Shown: piece by piece, positions 17,652 through 26,065 of the stretch | How the letters are laid out: each line of letters starts with the position of its first letter | Position numbering within the stretch: position 1 is the stretch's first letter | Source: JBBROS01 sp038229135 | Lineage (GTDB): Bacteria; Pseudomonadota; Alphaproteobacteria; Acetobacterales; Acetobacteraceae | Reading direction: 5' to 3' | NCBI GenBank assembly: GCA_038229135.1 | Contig: JBBROS010000007.1 | Span: 42,964 to 106,963, forward strand | Length of the DNA stretch: 64,000 bases | The notes under the pieces: generated by a model | The model's input: only the letters and a program-made list of their open reading frames with translations | Database searches by the model: none | What the model was told of the DNA's origin: nothing | Program-made: the position numbers and the translations under genes

Positions 17652-19865
17652 ATGTCCTCCACCCTCGCCCGCAAGCTCCAGGAAGCCGCCCCGGTCACGT
17701 TCCAGCAGGTCAAGCAGGGCGCCAAGCCCATGCAGAAGCCGCTGCGGGTGGTGAGCGAGTACGAGCCCGCGGGCGATCAGCCCACCGCCATTGCCGAACT
17801 GCTCCGCGGCGTGGGCGCGGACGAGCGGGACCAGGTGCTGCTGGGCGTCACCGGCTCCGGCAAGACCTTCACCATGGCCAAGGTGATCGAGGCCGCTCAG
17901 CGCCCGACCTTGATCCTGGCGCCCAACAAGACGCTCGCCGCACAGCTCTACGCCGAGATGAAAGGCTTTTTTCCGGACAACGCCGTCGAATACTTCGTCA
18001 GCTACTACGATTACTACCAGCCGGAAGCCTACGTGCCGCGGACGGACACCTACATCGAGAAGGACAGCCAGATCAACGAGGCCATTGACCGGATGCGCCA
18101 CGCTGCCACGCAGAGCCTGCTGGAGCGTGGCGACGTCGTCATCGTCGCCTCCGTCAGCTGCATCTACGGCATCGGCTCCGTCGAGACCTATGGCCGGATG
18201 GTGGTGAAGCTCGAGGCCGGCGGCTCCATCGACCGCGACACGCTGGCCCGCGCGCTCGTGGAGCTGCAATACCGCCGCAACGACGCCGCCTTCCAGCGGG
18301 GCACGTTCCGCATGCGCGGCGAGGTGGTCGACGTGTTCCCCAGCCACCTCGAGGACCGCGCCTGGCGCATCGCCCTCTTCGGCGACGAGGTGGAGGCCAT
18401 CCGCGAGTTCGACCCGCTGACCGGCGAGGTCACGGCCACGCTCGACCAGGTGAGCATCTACGCCAACAGCCACTATGTGACGCCACGCCCCACGCTCACC
18501 CAGGCCATCCGGGACATCAAAGTGGAGCTGCAGGACCGGCTCAAGCAGTTCACCGCCGAGGGCAAGTTGCTGGAGGCCGAACGCCTGCAGCAGCGCACGA
18601 CCTTCGACATCGAGATGATGGAAACGACCGGCAGCTGCAAGTCGATCGAAAACTACTCGCGCTACCTGAGCGGCCGCAACACCGGCGAGCCGCCGCCCAC
18701 TTTATTCGAATACCTGCCCGAGAACGCGATGCTGATCGTGGACGAAAGCCACGTGACGGTGCCGCAGATCGGCGGCATGGCGCGCGGGGACGCGGCCCGC
18801 AAGGGCGTGCTGAGCGAGTTCGGCTTCCGCCTCCCCTCCTGCCTCGACAATCGTCCGCTCCGCTTCGAGGAGTGGGAGGTCTTCCGCCCGCAGACCATCT
18901 TCGTGAGCGCCACGCCCGGCCCCTGGGAGCTCGAGCGCAGCGGTGGCGCCTTCGCCGAGCAGGTCATCCGCCCCACCGGCCTCATCGACCCGGTGACGGA
19001 GGTGCGCCCCGTGGAGCGCCAGGTCGACGACCTGCTGGCCGAGTGCCGCATCGTCATCGGCCGCGGCGGGCGCATCCTCGTCACCACGCTGACGAAGCGC
19101 ATGGCCGAGGACCTGACGGAATACATGACCGAGAACGGCATCAAGGTCAGCTACCTGCACAGCGACGTGGATACGCTGGAGCGGATCGAGATCATCCGGG
19201 ACCTGCGGCTGGGCGTGTATGACGTGCTGGTCGGCATCAACCTGCTGCGGGAGGGCCTCGACATCCCGGAATGCGCGCTGGTGGCCATCCTGGACGCCGA
19301 CAAGGAAGGCTTCCTCCGCAGCCAGACTAGCCTCGTGCAGACCATCGGCCGCGCCGCGCGCAACGTGGATGGCCGCGTGATCCTCTATGCCGACGTCATG
19401 ACCAACAGCCTACGCTTCGCCATCGAGGAGACGGAGCGGCGCCGCACGAAGCAGAGCGCCTGGAACGTGGCGAACGGCATCACCCCCGTGAGCGTCCGCA
19501 GCAACATCGGCCAGGCGCTGCAAAGCGTGTTCGAGCAGGACTACGTGACGGTGGCGCCCGTGAAGGACGCGGGGGTCACGGACATGGTCGGCAAGGACCT
19601 CAAGACGTCGATCACCGACCTCGAGAAGCGCATGCGGGCGGCGGCGGCCGACCTCGAGTTCGAGACGGCGGCCCGGCTGCGCGACGAGATCAAGCGGCTC
19701 GAGGCGCTGGACCTCGGCCTGCCCGCGCCGCCCGCCCGCCCGGAGGCGTTCGGCAGCCGCAAGAAGGATCGTACCCCCGAGCCGCTCGGCCCCGGCGGCG
19801 GCGGCTACGATCCGGCCAAGATGAAGCGCGGGGGGCGCGGAAGGCCAACGCGGCGCGGCCCATGA
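17652..19865 (+). CDS. uvrB: Excinuclease ABC subunit B (UvrB)
   Basis: UvrB is the damage-verification helicase of nucleotide excision repair, loaded by UvrA and required for UvrC incision. In the 737-residue product, Walker A GVTGSGKT is at residues 65-72. The DNA-clamping beta-hairpin region contains YYDYYQPEAYVP, and the helicase motifs and a C-terminal UVR coiled coil (ITDLEKRMRAAAADLEFETA) follow. It is longer than the usual 670 residues, with about 26 extra N-terminal residues and a Gly/Arg/Pro-rich basic tail of about 45. An internal ATG at 17730 is a possible alternative start. No alphaproteobacterial LexA box (GTTC-N7-GTTC) is seen upstream. Confidence 0.97.
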   Translation: MSSTLARKLQEAAPVTFQQVKQGAKPMQKPLRVVSEYEPAGDQPTAIAELLRGVGADERDQVLLGVTGSGKTFTMAKVIEAAQRPTLILAPNKTLAAQLYAEMKGFFPDNAVEYFVSYYDYYQPEAYVPRTDTYIEKDSQINEAIDRMRHAATQSLLERGDVVIVASVSCIYGIGSVETYGRMVVKLEAGGSIDRDTLARALVELQYRRNDAAFQRGTFRMRGEVVDVFPSHLEDRAWRIALFGDEVEAIREFDPLTGEVTATLDQVSIYANSHYVTPRPTLTQAIRDIKVELQDRLKQFTAEGKLLEAERLQQRTTFDIEMMETTGSCKSIENYSRYLSGRNTGEPPPTLFEYLPENAMLIVDESHVTVPQIGGMARGDAARKGVLSEFGFRLPSCLDNRPLRFEEWEVFRPQTIFVSATPGPWELERSGGAFAEQVIRPTGLIDPVTEVRPVERQVDDLLAECRIVIGRGGRILVTTLTKRMAEDLTEYMTENGIKVSYLHSDVDTLERIEIIRDLRLGVYDVLVGINLLREGLDIPECALVAILDADKEGFLRSQTSLVQTIGRAARNVDGRVILYADVMTNSLRFAIEETERRRTKQSAWNVANGITPVSVRSNIGQALQSVFEQDYVTVAPVKDAGVTDMVGKDLKTSITDLEKRMRAAAADLEFETAARLRDEIKRLEALDLGLPAPPARPEAFGSRKKDRTPEPLGPGGGGYDPAKMKRGGRGRPTRRGP

Positions 19866-19896
19866 TGTCCCGGCGCCGCCCATGATGTCCCGGCGC
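19858..19896. repeat. Tandem duplication of a 19-bp unit, period 20
   Basis: The unit GCCCATGATGTCCCGGCGC occurs at 19858-19876 and again, identical, at 19878-19896. It covers the end of uvrB and the leader of the following flavoprotein gene, and each copy carries ATGATG. It looks like a recent local slippage duplication. Confidence 0.8.
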
Positions 19897-19901
19897 GGAC
19901 C

Positions 19902-21308
19902 GTGATCCTAGCCCCCGCCGAAATGCGGGCGGAGGCGGGCGCCCCCATCGTCATCATCGGCGGCGGCGCGTGCGGCCTCGTGGCAGCCCTGGCGGTGCGC
20001 GAGGCCGGGCTGGACGCGCTGGTCGTCGAGCGGGACCGCACACCGTCGGGCTCCACCGCCCTCTCCTCCGGCCTGGTTCCGGCCGCCGGCACCACGGCGC
20101 AGGCCCGGCAGGGCATCGCGGACGACCCCGCTGCCTTCGCCGCCGACATCGTCGCCAAGGCCGGCCCGGGGGCCGACCCGGTGGGCGCGTCCCGTGCCGC
20201 CGCCGCAATCGGCCCGGCGCTCGACTGGCTCGAACGACGCCACGCCATCCCGTTCCACGTGCTCGACGGCTTCCTCTACCCCGGCCACCGCACCCACCGC
20301 ATGCACGCCGTGCCGGAGCGCACCGGCGCCGCCCTCATGGCCCGGCTGCTTGCCGCCGCGGACGCAGCCGGCGTCACGATCCTCACGGAGGCCCGCGCCG
20401 CCGCGCTCTTCGCCGAGCACGGCCGCATCCACGGCCTCCGCATCGCGCGGCCCGACGGCACCATGGAGGACATCGAAGCCGGTGCCCTGATCCTCGCCTG
20501 CAACGGCTTCGGCGGCGCGCCCGACCTCGTCCGCGCCCACATCCCCGAAGCCGTCGACGCGCTCTGGTTCGGCCACCCCGGCAACCAGGGCGACGCGCTC
20601 CGTTGGGGTCAGGCCCTCGGCGCCGCCACCGCCGACCTCGGGGCTTGGCAGGGCCACGGCAACGTCGCCCACCCGCACGGCGCCCTCATCACCTGGGCCC
20701 TGCTCATGGAGGGCGGCATCCAGGTCAGCGCCCAGGGCGAGCGCTTCCACAATGAGCACGACGGCTACTCGGAAGCCGCCCTTCGCGTCCTGCGACAACC
20801 TGGCGGCACCGTTTGGACGGTGTTCGATGACAGGCTCCACACGCTCGGCCTCGGCTTCGAGGATTACCGCCAAGCGCACGACGCCGGCGCCATCCGCACC
20901 GCGCCGGACCTCCCCGCCCTCGCCGCCAACCTCGGCCTGACACAAGACACCCTGACCGCGACGCTCGCCGAAGCCGCTGACCTCGCGGCACGGCAGGGCA
21001 TCGACCGCTTCGGCCGCAGGTTCACCGCCCAGGCCCTGTGCCCCCCCTATCGCGCGGTCCGCGTCACCGGCGCCCTCTTCCACACGCAAGGCGGGCTCGT
21101 GGTGGACGACACCGCCCGCGTGCTCGGAGCGGGTGACGCGCAGTTTTCCAACTTGTTCGCCGGCGGCGGCGCCGCCCGCGGCGTGTCGGGCGCCGGGTCG
21201 GATGGCTACCTTTCCGGCAACGGCTTGCTCACCGCCATCGGCTATGGCCGAGTGGCGGGGTATGCAGCAGCCCGCGGGGTTATGGCTCTCGAACCTGCTG
21301 AAGAGTAA
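19902..21308 (+). CDS. FAD-dependent oxidoreductase (fumarate reductase/3-ketosteroid dehydrogenase-type flavoprotein)
   Basis: A 468-residue flavoprotein. The FAD-binding Rossmann motif IVIIGGGACGLVAAL lies near the N-terminus, followed by a glutamate in VVERDRTPSGSTALSSG. The C-terminus has the family FAD-contact region GAGSDGYLSGNGLLTAIGYGRVAG. The domain plan is that of soluble fumarate reductase, KsdD and related flavoprotein dehydrogenases. The closest functional label would be FAD-binding protein; the substrate is not evident. The start is GTG 19902 or ATG 19923; neither has a strong ribosome-binding site. It follows uvrB by 36 bp across a duplicated 19-mer and may be co-transcribed with it. 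Confidence 0.85.
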   Translation: MILAPAEMRAEAGAPIVIIGGGACGLVAALAVREAGLDALVVERDRTPSGSTALSSGLVPAAGTTAQARQGIADDPAAFAADIVAKAGPGADPVGASRAAAAIGPALDWLERRHAIPFHVLDGFLYPGHRTHRMHAVPERTGAALMARLLAAADAAGVTILTEARAAALFAEHGRIHGLRIARPDGTMEDIEAGALILACNGFGGAPDLVRAHIPEAVDALWFGHPGNQGDALRWGQALGAATADLGAWQGHGNVAHPHGALITWALLMEGGIQVSAQGERFHNEHDGYSEAALRVLRQPGGTVWTVFDDRLHTLGLGFEDYRQAHDAGAIRTAPDLPALAANLGLTQDTLTATLAEAADLAARQGIDRFGRRFTAQALCPPYRAVRVTGALFHTQGGLVVDDTARVLGAGDAQFSNLFAGGGAARGVSGAGSDGYLSGNGLLTAIGYGRVAGYAAARGVMALEPAEE

Positions 21309-21326
21309 TCATCACAGCAACCCGGC

Positions 21327-21358
21327 GCGGCCCCAAGAAGGGGGCGCCCCGGGGCCGC
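21327..21358. terminator. Large GC-rich inverted repeat between convergent genes
   Basis: GCGGCCCC (21327-21334) and GGGGCCGC (21351-21358) form an 8-bp stem around an inner palindrome GGGGCGCCCC (21341-21350). It lies just after the flavoprotein stop and before the convergent lipoprotein stop, so it may end transcription from both sides. No clear T-run follows. Confidence 0.5.
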
Positions 21359-21417
21359 TGCAAGCAGGTCCTAGGCGTCCTGGTTCGCCACGCTTCGCTT
21401 GCAACGACCGTTGAAGC

Positions 21418-21987
21418 TTAGAACCGCTCGTCCCGGCTGTCGTCGAACAGTGAGTTACCTGCCCGCTGCGTCGAAACGTTCGCCATCCGCAGATACGGCA
21501 GGTTCGCCAACCGATCCAACGTCGATGCCGGGCCCGCGGTGAACGCCGGGTCGGAGAGCTGCGCCAAAGCCGCATCCCGGTTGCCGGCCGCAAGTGCGTT
21601 GCCCGCCGCTGTCATGCGATCCACCACCAGCTGCGAGGGTGTCCCGGCCCGCACCGCCATGGCCTCCCGCACCTCCGCCCGTCCCTGGAGCAACTGCTCC
21701 TTGGTCAAGGCCGAGATGCCCGCCCAGCGCGGGCTCGTGTAGAGCTGGCCCGCGATGTAGTCCATCGCCGCCACCGCTCGCGCACCCTCGACAGGGCGCC
21801 CATACGTCCGGCCGCTATCGGCAAACGCCCATTGTGCGAACTGCGTGGCCGCCACGTCCGGGTCGAGCCCGCCCGTGCCGAACTGCGCCGTCGTCATCCG
21901 CGCCGTATCGGGCACGAATGGCTGGATCGAGCCACACCCCGCCAGGGCCAACGAAGCGGTAAGGGCAAGGGTCATCGTACGCATCAT
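21418..21987 (-). CDS. Small predicted lipoprotein, function unknown
   Basis: A 189-residue protein with a typical lipoprotein signal: MMRTMTLALTASLALAGC, lipobox LAGC, lipidated Cys at residue 18. The start at 21987 has GGAGG eight bases upstream. The mature part is Ala-rich and mostly helical, without a family I recognise (for example QWAFADSGRTYGRPVEGARAVAAMDYIAGQ). It would be held in the inner or outer membrane facing the periplasm. It lies 35 bp downstream of the gamma-carbonic anhydrase gene on the same strand and could be the last gene of the argC transcript. Confidence 0.75.
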   Translation of the reverse strand: MMRTMTLALTASLALAGCGSIQPFVPDTARMTTAQFGTGGLDPDVAATQFAQWAFADSGRTYGRPVEGARAVAAMDYIAGQLYTSPRWAGISALTKEQLLQGRAEVREAMAVRAGTPSQLVVDRMTAAGNALAAGNRDAALAQLSDPAFTAGPASTLDRLANLPYLRMANVSTQRAGNSLFDDSRDERF

Positions 21988-22022
21988 CGAGCAATCCTCC
22001 ACCACACGAATATGGGAATCCT

Positions 22023-22550
22023 CTAGCCGATGGCACGCAGGCCGGCCCGATACCGCGCACCCATCGCCGCATAGTGAACCGCGATCCGGTCCAGGTTCAC
22101 CCGCTCCTCGGGCGGGATCACGCGCATCTTCCGCGCCGGAGACCCGCCCCACAGCTCGCCCGCCGGAATCCGCTTGCCCGGCGTCAGCAATGCGTTGGCC
22201 GCGAGCATGCCCCCGGTCTCGATCGTGGCGCCATCCAGCACCGTCGCCCCCATGCCCACGAAGGCGCCGCTCTGCAGCGTGCAGGCATGGATGATGCAGC
22301 CATGCCCGATCGTGACGTCATCGCCAATGTGGCAGGCCCATTCCTCGCCCGCGTTCACGTGCACGATGGTGCCGTCCTGGATGTTGCTGCGAACCCCCAC
22401 GCGTATCCGGCTCGTGTCGCCCCGCAACACGCATTGGAACCAGACGGTGGCGCCCGCGCCGAGCCAAACATCCCCGATCACGGCGGCGTCCGGCGCCACG
22501 TAGGCGGTCGGGTCCAGCGTGGGGCGCACCCCCTCGAGTTCGAACAGCAT
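22023..22550 (-). CDS. Gamma-class carbonic anhydrase-like protein
   Basis: A 175-residue left-handed beta-helix protein with hexapeptide repeats through most of its length. The gamma-carbonic anhydrase metal-ligand pattern is present: His64 (TIVHVN), His83 and His88 (IGHGCIIH). Members hydrate CO2 or, more often in small forms like this, have unproven activity (YrdA/PaaY group). The ATG follows the argC stop directly (TAGATG), so translation is coupled to arginine biosynthesis; whether that reflects bicarbonate supply for carbamoyl phosphate is inference. Confidence 0.9.
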   Translation of the reverse strand: MLFELEGVRPTLDPTAYVAPDAAVIGDVWLGAGATVWFQCVLRGDTSRIRVGVRSNIQDGTIVHVNAGEEWACHIGDDVTIGHGCIIHACTLQSGAFVGMGATVLDGATIETGGMLAANALLTPGKRIPAGELWGGSPARKMRVIPPEERVNLDRIAVHYAAMGARYRAGLRAIG

Positions 22551-23465
22551 CTACGACAGCCCGAGCATCAGCCGCACGTTCTGCACGGCGGCCCCGGAGG
22601 CGCCCTTGCCCAAATTGTCCAGCCGCGCGACGAGCACCGCGTGCCCGTGCTGATCGCTGCCGAACACGCGCAGCTCCATCAGGTCCGTGTCGTTCAGCGC
22701 CTCGATCGGCAGCGCCCCACTCGGCTCGGGCGGCAGCACGCGCACCAGCTCCGCACCCTCGTACCGCGCCGCCAACGCCGCGTGCAGGTCCGACACCCGT
22801 GCGCGCCCCGGCAATGTGTCCAGGTGCAGCGGCACGCTCACGATCATCCCCTGCCGCACATGGGCCACCGACGGCACGAACACCGGTCGCCGGGTCAGCC
22901 CCGTGTAGAGCTGCAACTCCGGCACATGCTTGTGCTCCAGCCCCAGCGCGTAGAGCTGGAACGCCGGGCCGCCGCTGGCTTCATGAGCCTCGATCATGCT
23001 CTTGCCGCCGCCCGAGTAGCCGCTGACCGCATTGACCGCAACGGGATGGTCCACAGCCAGCAGCCCGGCATCGACCAGCGGCCGCAGCAGCGCGATGGCG
23101 CCCGTGGGGTAGCATCCTGGGTTCGCCACGTTCTGCGCTGCCGCAATCGCGCTCGCCTGCCCCGGCTCGAGCTCCGGGAAGCCGAACGTCCAGGCCCTGT
23201 CGCAGCGATGGGCCGTGCTCGCATCCAGCAGTTTCGGCGCGCGGTTGCCGAGGCCGGCCGCGATGGCCGCACTCTCCCGCGCCGCGTCGTCCGGCAGGCA
23301 GAGCACGACGAGGTCCGCCTCCTCCATCATGGCGCGCCGGGCTGCCGCGTCCTTGCGATGCGCCGGGTCGATCTGCAGCAGTCGCACGTCGCCGCGGTCG
23401 GCCAGTCGCTCGCGGATGCCCAGCCCCGTGGTGCCCGCCTCGCCGTCGATGAACACTGCCTTCAT
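22551..23465 (-). CDS. argC: N-acetyl-gamma-glutamyl-phosphate reductase (ArgC, short type)
   Basis: ArgC reduces N-acetylglutamyl phosphate to the semialdehyde with NADPH in arginine synthesis. At 304 residues this is the short (type 2) form. The catalytic cysteine is Cys118 in NPGCYPTGAI, and the N-terminus MKAVFIDGEAGTTGLGIRER carries the NADP-binding loop. The GYSGGGKSMIE motif is also conserved. A strong AGGAGG site precedes the ATG. The gene follows rpsI, separated by 101 bp with a hairpin, an arrangement seen in other alphaproteobacteria. Confidence 0.96.
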   Translation of the reverse strand: MKAVFIDGEAGTTGLGIRERLADRGDVRLLQIDPAHRKDAAARRAMMEEADLVVLCLPDDAARESAAIAAGLGNRAPKLLDASTAHRCDRAWTFGFPELEPGQASAIAAAQNVANPGCYPTGAIALLRPLVDAGLLAVDHPVAVNAVSGYSGGGKSMIEAHEASGGPAFQLYALGLEHKHVPELQLYTGLTRRPVFVPSVAHVRQGMIVSVPLHLDTLPGRARVSDLHAALAARYEGAELVRVLPPEPSGALPIEALNDTDLMELRVFGSDQHGHAVLVARLDNLGKGASGAAVQNVRLMLGLS

Positions 23466-23514
23466 GCCGCCCTCCTATTGCACCGTGTCTCCCGAGGGAT
23501 GCCCCAATGCAAGA

Positions 23515-23538
23515 GGGGCGGCCCCTGCGGACCGCCCC
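23515..23538 (-). terminator. Hairpin after rpsI
   Basis: GGGGCGG (23515-23521) and CCGCCCC (23532-23538) form a 7-bp GC stem with a 10-base loop, 29 bp past the rpsI stop. On the minus strand it is followed by TCTTGCATT, a weak T-rich tail. It may end or attenuate the rplM-rpsI transcript before argC. Confidence 0.5.
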
Positions 23539-23566
23539 CCATGCATCGTTGCGATGGTGCCTGCGA

Positions 23567-24070
23567 TCAGCGCTTGCTGAACTGGAAGCTACGTCGGGCC
23601 TTGGCGCGGCCATACTTCTTGCGCTCCACCACGCGGCTGTCGCGCGTCAGGAACCCGGCCAGCTTCAACACCGGCCGCAGGTCGGGCTCGAAATGCGTGA
23701 GCGCCCGGCTGATCCCGTGCCGCACTGCGCCGGCTTGGCCCGAGAGCCCGCCGCCGTTGCAGGTGCACACCACGTCGAACTGGTTGTAGCGGTCCGTCAC
23801 CAGAAACGGCTGCGTCAGCAGCATGCGCAGCACGGGGCGTGCGAAATACTGCACCACGCCCTTGCCGTTGACAGTGATCTCGCCTTTGCCGGGCTTGATC
23901 CATACCCGGGCGACGGCGTTCTTGCGGCGGCCAGTGGCATAGCTGCGGCCCTGCGCGTCGCGCTTGACCTCGTACTTAGGACCGATGCTGAGGGATTGCG
24001 GGATGGCGCTGGCCACGGCCAGGTCGCGCAGGTCGGCGAGCGTGCGCGACGGGTTCTGGGTCTCGGACAC
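23567..24070 (-). CDS. rpsI: 30S ribosomal protein S9
   Basis: S9 binds the 3' major domain of 16S rRNA, and its C-terminal tail reaches the P site. The C-terminal KKYGRAKARRSFQFSKR ending and the central YATGRRKNAVARVWIKPG block are diagnostic. The product is 167 residues, longer than the usual 130, because of an N-terminal extension of about 35 residues as in other alphaproteobacteria. The start is GTG at 24070, two bases past the rplM stop, with GAGGG upstream. Confidence 0.96.
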   Translation of the reverse strand: MSETQNPSRTLADLRDLAVASAIPQSLSIGPKYEVKRDAQGRSYATGRRKNAVARVWIKPGKGEITVNGKGVVQYFARPVLRMLLTQPFLVTDRYNQFDVVCTCNGGGLSGQAGAVRHGISRALTHFEPDLRPVLKLAGFLTRDSRVVERKKYGRAKARRSFQFSKR

Positions 24071-24072
24071 GA

Positions 24073-24546
24073 TCAGGCCCTCTTGTTCTTCGGGTTCATG
24101 GCGGCGACGTCGAGCGGCTGCGGCGCCTGCCCGGCATGCGGGTGCTCGGCACCCTTGTAGATGTGGAGGTGACGCATCTGCTCGCGCTGCAACGGCCCAC
24201 GCGTGATCATGCGCTCGACCGCCTTCTCGATCACCCGCTCCGGGTGCGCGCTCTCGAGCCGCTGGCGGATGCTGCGTCCCTTGATGCCGCCCGGGTAGCC
24301 GGTGTGCCAGTAGAAGATCGACTGTTCGGCCTTGTTGCCCGTCACGCGGACCTTCTCGGCGTTCACGACGACGATGTTGTCCCCGCAATCGACATGCGGC
24401 GTGAACTGCGGCTTGTGCTTGCCGCGCAGGCGGTTGGCGATGATCGACGCAAGCCGCCCGAGCACGAGGCCCTCGGCGTCGATCAACAGCCAAGCCTTCT
24501 GCACCTCGGCCGGCTTGAGCGATGGGGTGGTCAGCTTCAACGACAT
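24073..24546 (-). CDS. rplM: 50S ribosomal protein L13
   Basis: L13 is an early 23S rRNA-binding assembly protein. The 157-residue product begins MSLKLTTPSLKPAEVQKAWL and contains the signatures VLGRLASIIANRLRGKHKP, WHTGYPGGIKGRS and GPLQREQMRHLHIYKGAEHPH. It forms the standard two-gene operon with rpsI. A candidate promoter lies 32 bp upstream. The ribosome-binding site before this ATG is weak, but homology fixes the start. Confidence 0.96.
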   Translation of the reverse strand: MSLKLTTPSLKPAEVQKAWLLIDAEGLVLGRLASIIANRLRGKHKPQFTPHVDCGDNIVVVNAEKVRVTGNKAEQSIFYWHTGYPGGIKGRSIRQRLESAHPERVIEKAVERMITRGPLQREQMRHLHIYKGAEHPHAGQAPQPLDVAAMNPKNKRA

Positions 24547-24577
24547 GGAGTGGGTCCCGAACCTCGAATGGTGGCGC

Positions 24578-24606
24578 GATATGCGCCGCAACCCACGCGA
24601 GGTCAA
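24578..24606 (-). promoter_or_regulatory. Candidate sigma70-type promoter of rplM-rpsI
   Basis: On the minus strand TTGACC (24601-24606) and CATATC (24578-24583) are separated by 17 bp, 32 bp before the rplM start. The -35 is good and the -10 moderate. Confidence 0.5.
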
Positions 24607-24617
24607 TGATTTTGTGC

Positions 24618-24637
24618 TGTGGTATTACAATACCACA
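24618..24637. promoter_or_regulatory. 20-bp palindrome between rplM and the MATE gene
   Basis: Nine-base arms TGTGGTATT and AATACCACA flank a 2-base centre. The block is AT-rich within GC-rich surroundings. It lies upstream of the rplM -35 and 54 bp before the MATE start, the position expected for an operator. The TGGTATT...AATACCA form resembles GntR-family sites, but no such regulator is encoded nearby. Confidence 0.6.
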
Positions 24638-24691
24638 CCGCTCCGACGCACGGCGGCTTGCGGCAAACCATCCACCCTGTATGACCCGGCA

Positions 24692-26065
24692 ATGCCCGCC
24701 CTGGCCACCCTCGACCGACCGACCGCGCTCCATTCGCACGCGACAGCCACGCTCCGGATCGCCGCGCCCCTCGCCGTGGCGCTGCTGGCACAGGTGGCGA
24801 TGGGGGCGACCGACACCATCCTGCTCGGCACGCTGGGCGAGGCGGCACTCGCGGCCGGCGGGCTGGGGGCGATGCTGAACATCACCACCATGGTGGTTCT
24901 TCAGAGCGTGCTCTCCCCCATCGGCGCGCTGGTGGCGCAGGCGATCGGGGCTGGACGCACGACGGAGGTGCGTGCGCTCTATTGGACGAGCATGGCCCTT
25001 GCAGCGCTGCTGACGATCCCGGCTTTGATGCTGCTGAGCTTGGCCGCGCCGCTCCTGCATTTGGCGGGGGAGCCCGGGGCATTGGCCGAGGACGTGGGCA
25101 CCTATTCGGATGTCCTGCGATGGGGCGTCCCGTCCGTGATCCTCGAGATGGGACTGATGCGCGCCTTCCTGCCAGCCATCGGCGCCGGGCGGCTCCTCCT
25201 CTACGTCTCGCTCGCCGCGGCACTGCTCAACGGGCCGCTCTGCTGGGGGCTGATCCATGGTGCCTGGGGGCTTCCCGCCCTCGGCCTGCGCGGCGCAGCA
25301 CTCGCGACGGTGGTGGTCAACACCTTCGCAGCAGTTGCGATCATGGCGGCGTTGCATGGACCGCGGCAGCACCGGGCCTTGGTCGCCTGGGCCCGCCCCC
25401 GCGCCGACGCTTTCCGGGCCATGCTCGTCCTCGGCCTGCCATCCGCCTGCACGGCTGCGGTCGAGTCCGGCCTGTTTCTCGCGGCCGCCCTCCTCGTCGG
25501 CCTGCTCGGGCCGGCGCCGCTCGCGGCCCAGCAGGTGGCGTTGAACGTGACGGTGGTCGCCTTCATGCTCCCGCTCGCCATCGCCCAGGCGGCCAACGTG
25601 CGCGTGGGCCTGCACGTGGGCGCTGGCGACGGACCTGGGGCGCGCCGGGCGGGACTGGTCGCGATCGGGCTGGGCGGCGGCGTCGAAGTGCTGGCGGCGG
25701 CCCTGAACTGCCTCGTGCCCGAGCAGTTGGCTGCGCTTTATCTCGGCCCCATGGAGACGGAAGCCTTCGCCATCGCGGTCCAGCTGCTCGGGGTCGTCGC
25801 ACTCTTCCAGGTGGCGGACGGCATCCAGGCCGTGGCGCTCGGCGCCCTGCGGGGCCTCGGTGACACGCAGGTGCCGTTCCTGTGTGCCGCGTTCGGCTAC
25901 TGGGCGATCGGCTTTCCTGCCGCCTGGTATCTCAGCCAGCGCACGACGCTCGGGGCCGCCGGGGCCTGGTATGGGCTCGCCCTCGGCCTCGGCATTGTGG
26001 CCGTCCTGCTCACGGCCCGGTTCGCCCGCCGCAGCCGGCAAGCGCCGGCGATGGTGCTGGCTTGA
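24692..26065 (+). CDS. MATE family efflux transporter
   Basis: A 457-residue protein with about 12 hydrophobic helices in two similar halves (LAVALLAQVAMGATDTILLG near the start, LVLGLPSACTAAVESGLFLA in the middle). The QVAMGATDTI segment and the later GALRGLGDTQVPF are typical MatE features. MATE proteins expel cationic drugs or metabolites using a sodium or proton gradient. The start at ATG 24692 gives the usual short N-terminus. It diverges from rplM, and its 3' end overlaps the next gene, suggesting a three-gene run with the NAD(P)-binding protein and the M20 hydrolase. Confidence 0.9.
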   Translation: MPALATLDRPTALHSHATATLRIAAPLAVALLAQVAMGATDTILLGTLGEAALAAGGLGAMLNITTMVVLQSVLSPIGALVAQAIGAGRTTEVRALYWTSMALAALLTIPALMLLSLAAPLLHLAGEPGALAEDVGTYSDVLRWGVPSVILEMGLMRAFLPAIGAGRLLLYVSLAAALLNGPLCWGLIHGAWGLPALGLRGAALATVVVNTFAAVAIMAALHGPRQHRALVAWARPRADAFRAMLVLGLPSACTAAVESGLFLAAALLVGLLGPAPLAAQQVALNVTVVAFMLPLAIAQAANVRVGLHVGAGDGPGARRAGLVAIGLGGGVEVLAAALNCLVPEQLAALYLGPMETEAFAIAVQLLGVVALFQVADGIQAVALGALRGLGDTQVPFLCAAFGYWAIGFPAAWYLSQRTTLGAAGAWYGLALGLGIVAVLLTARFARRSRQAPAMVLA

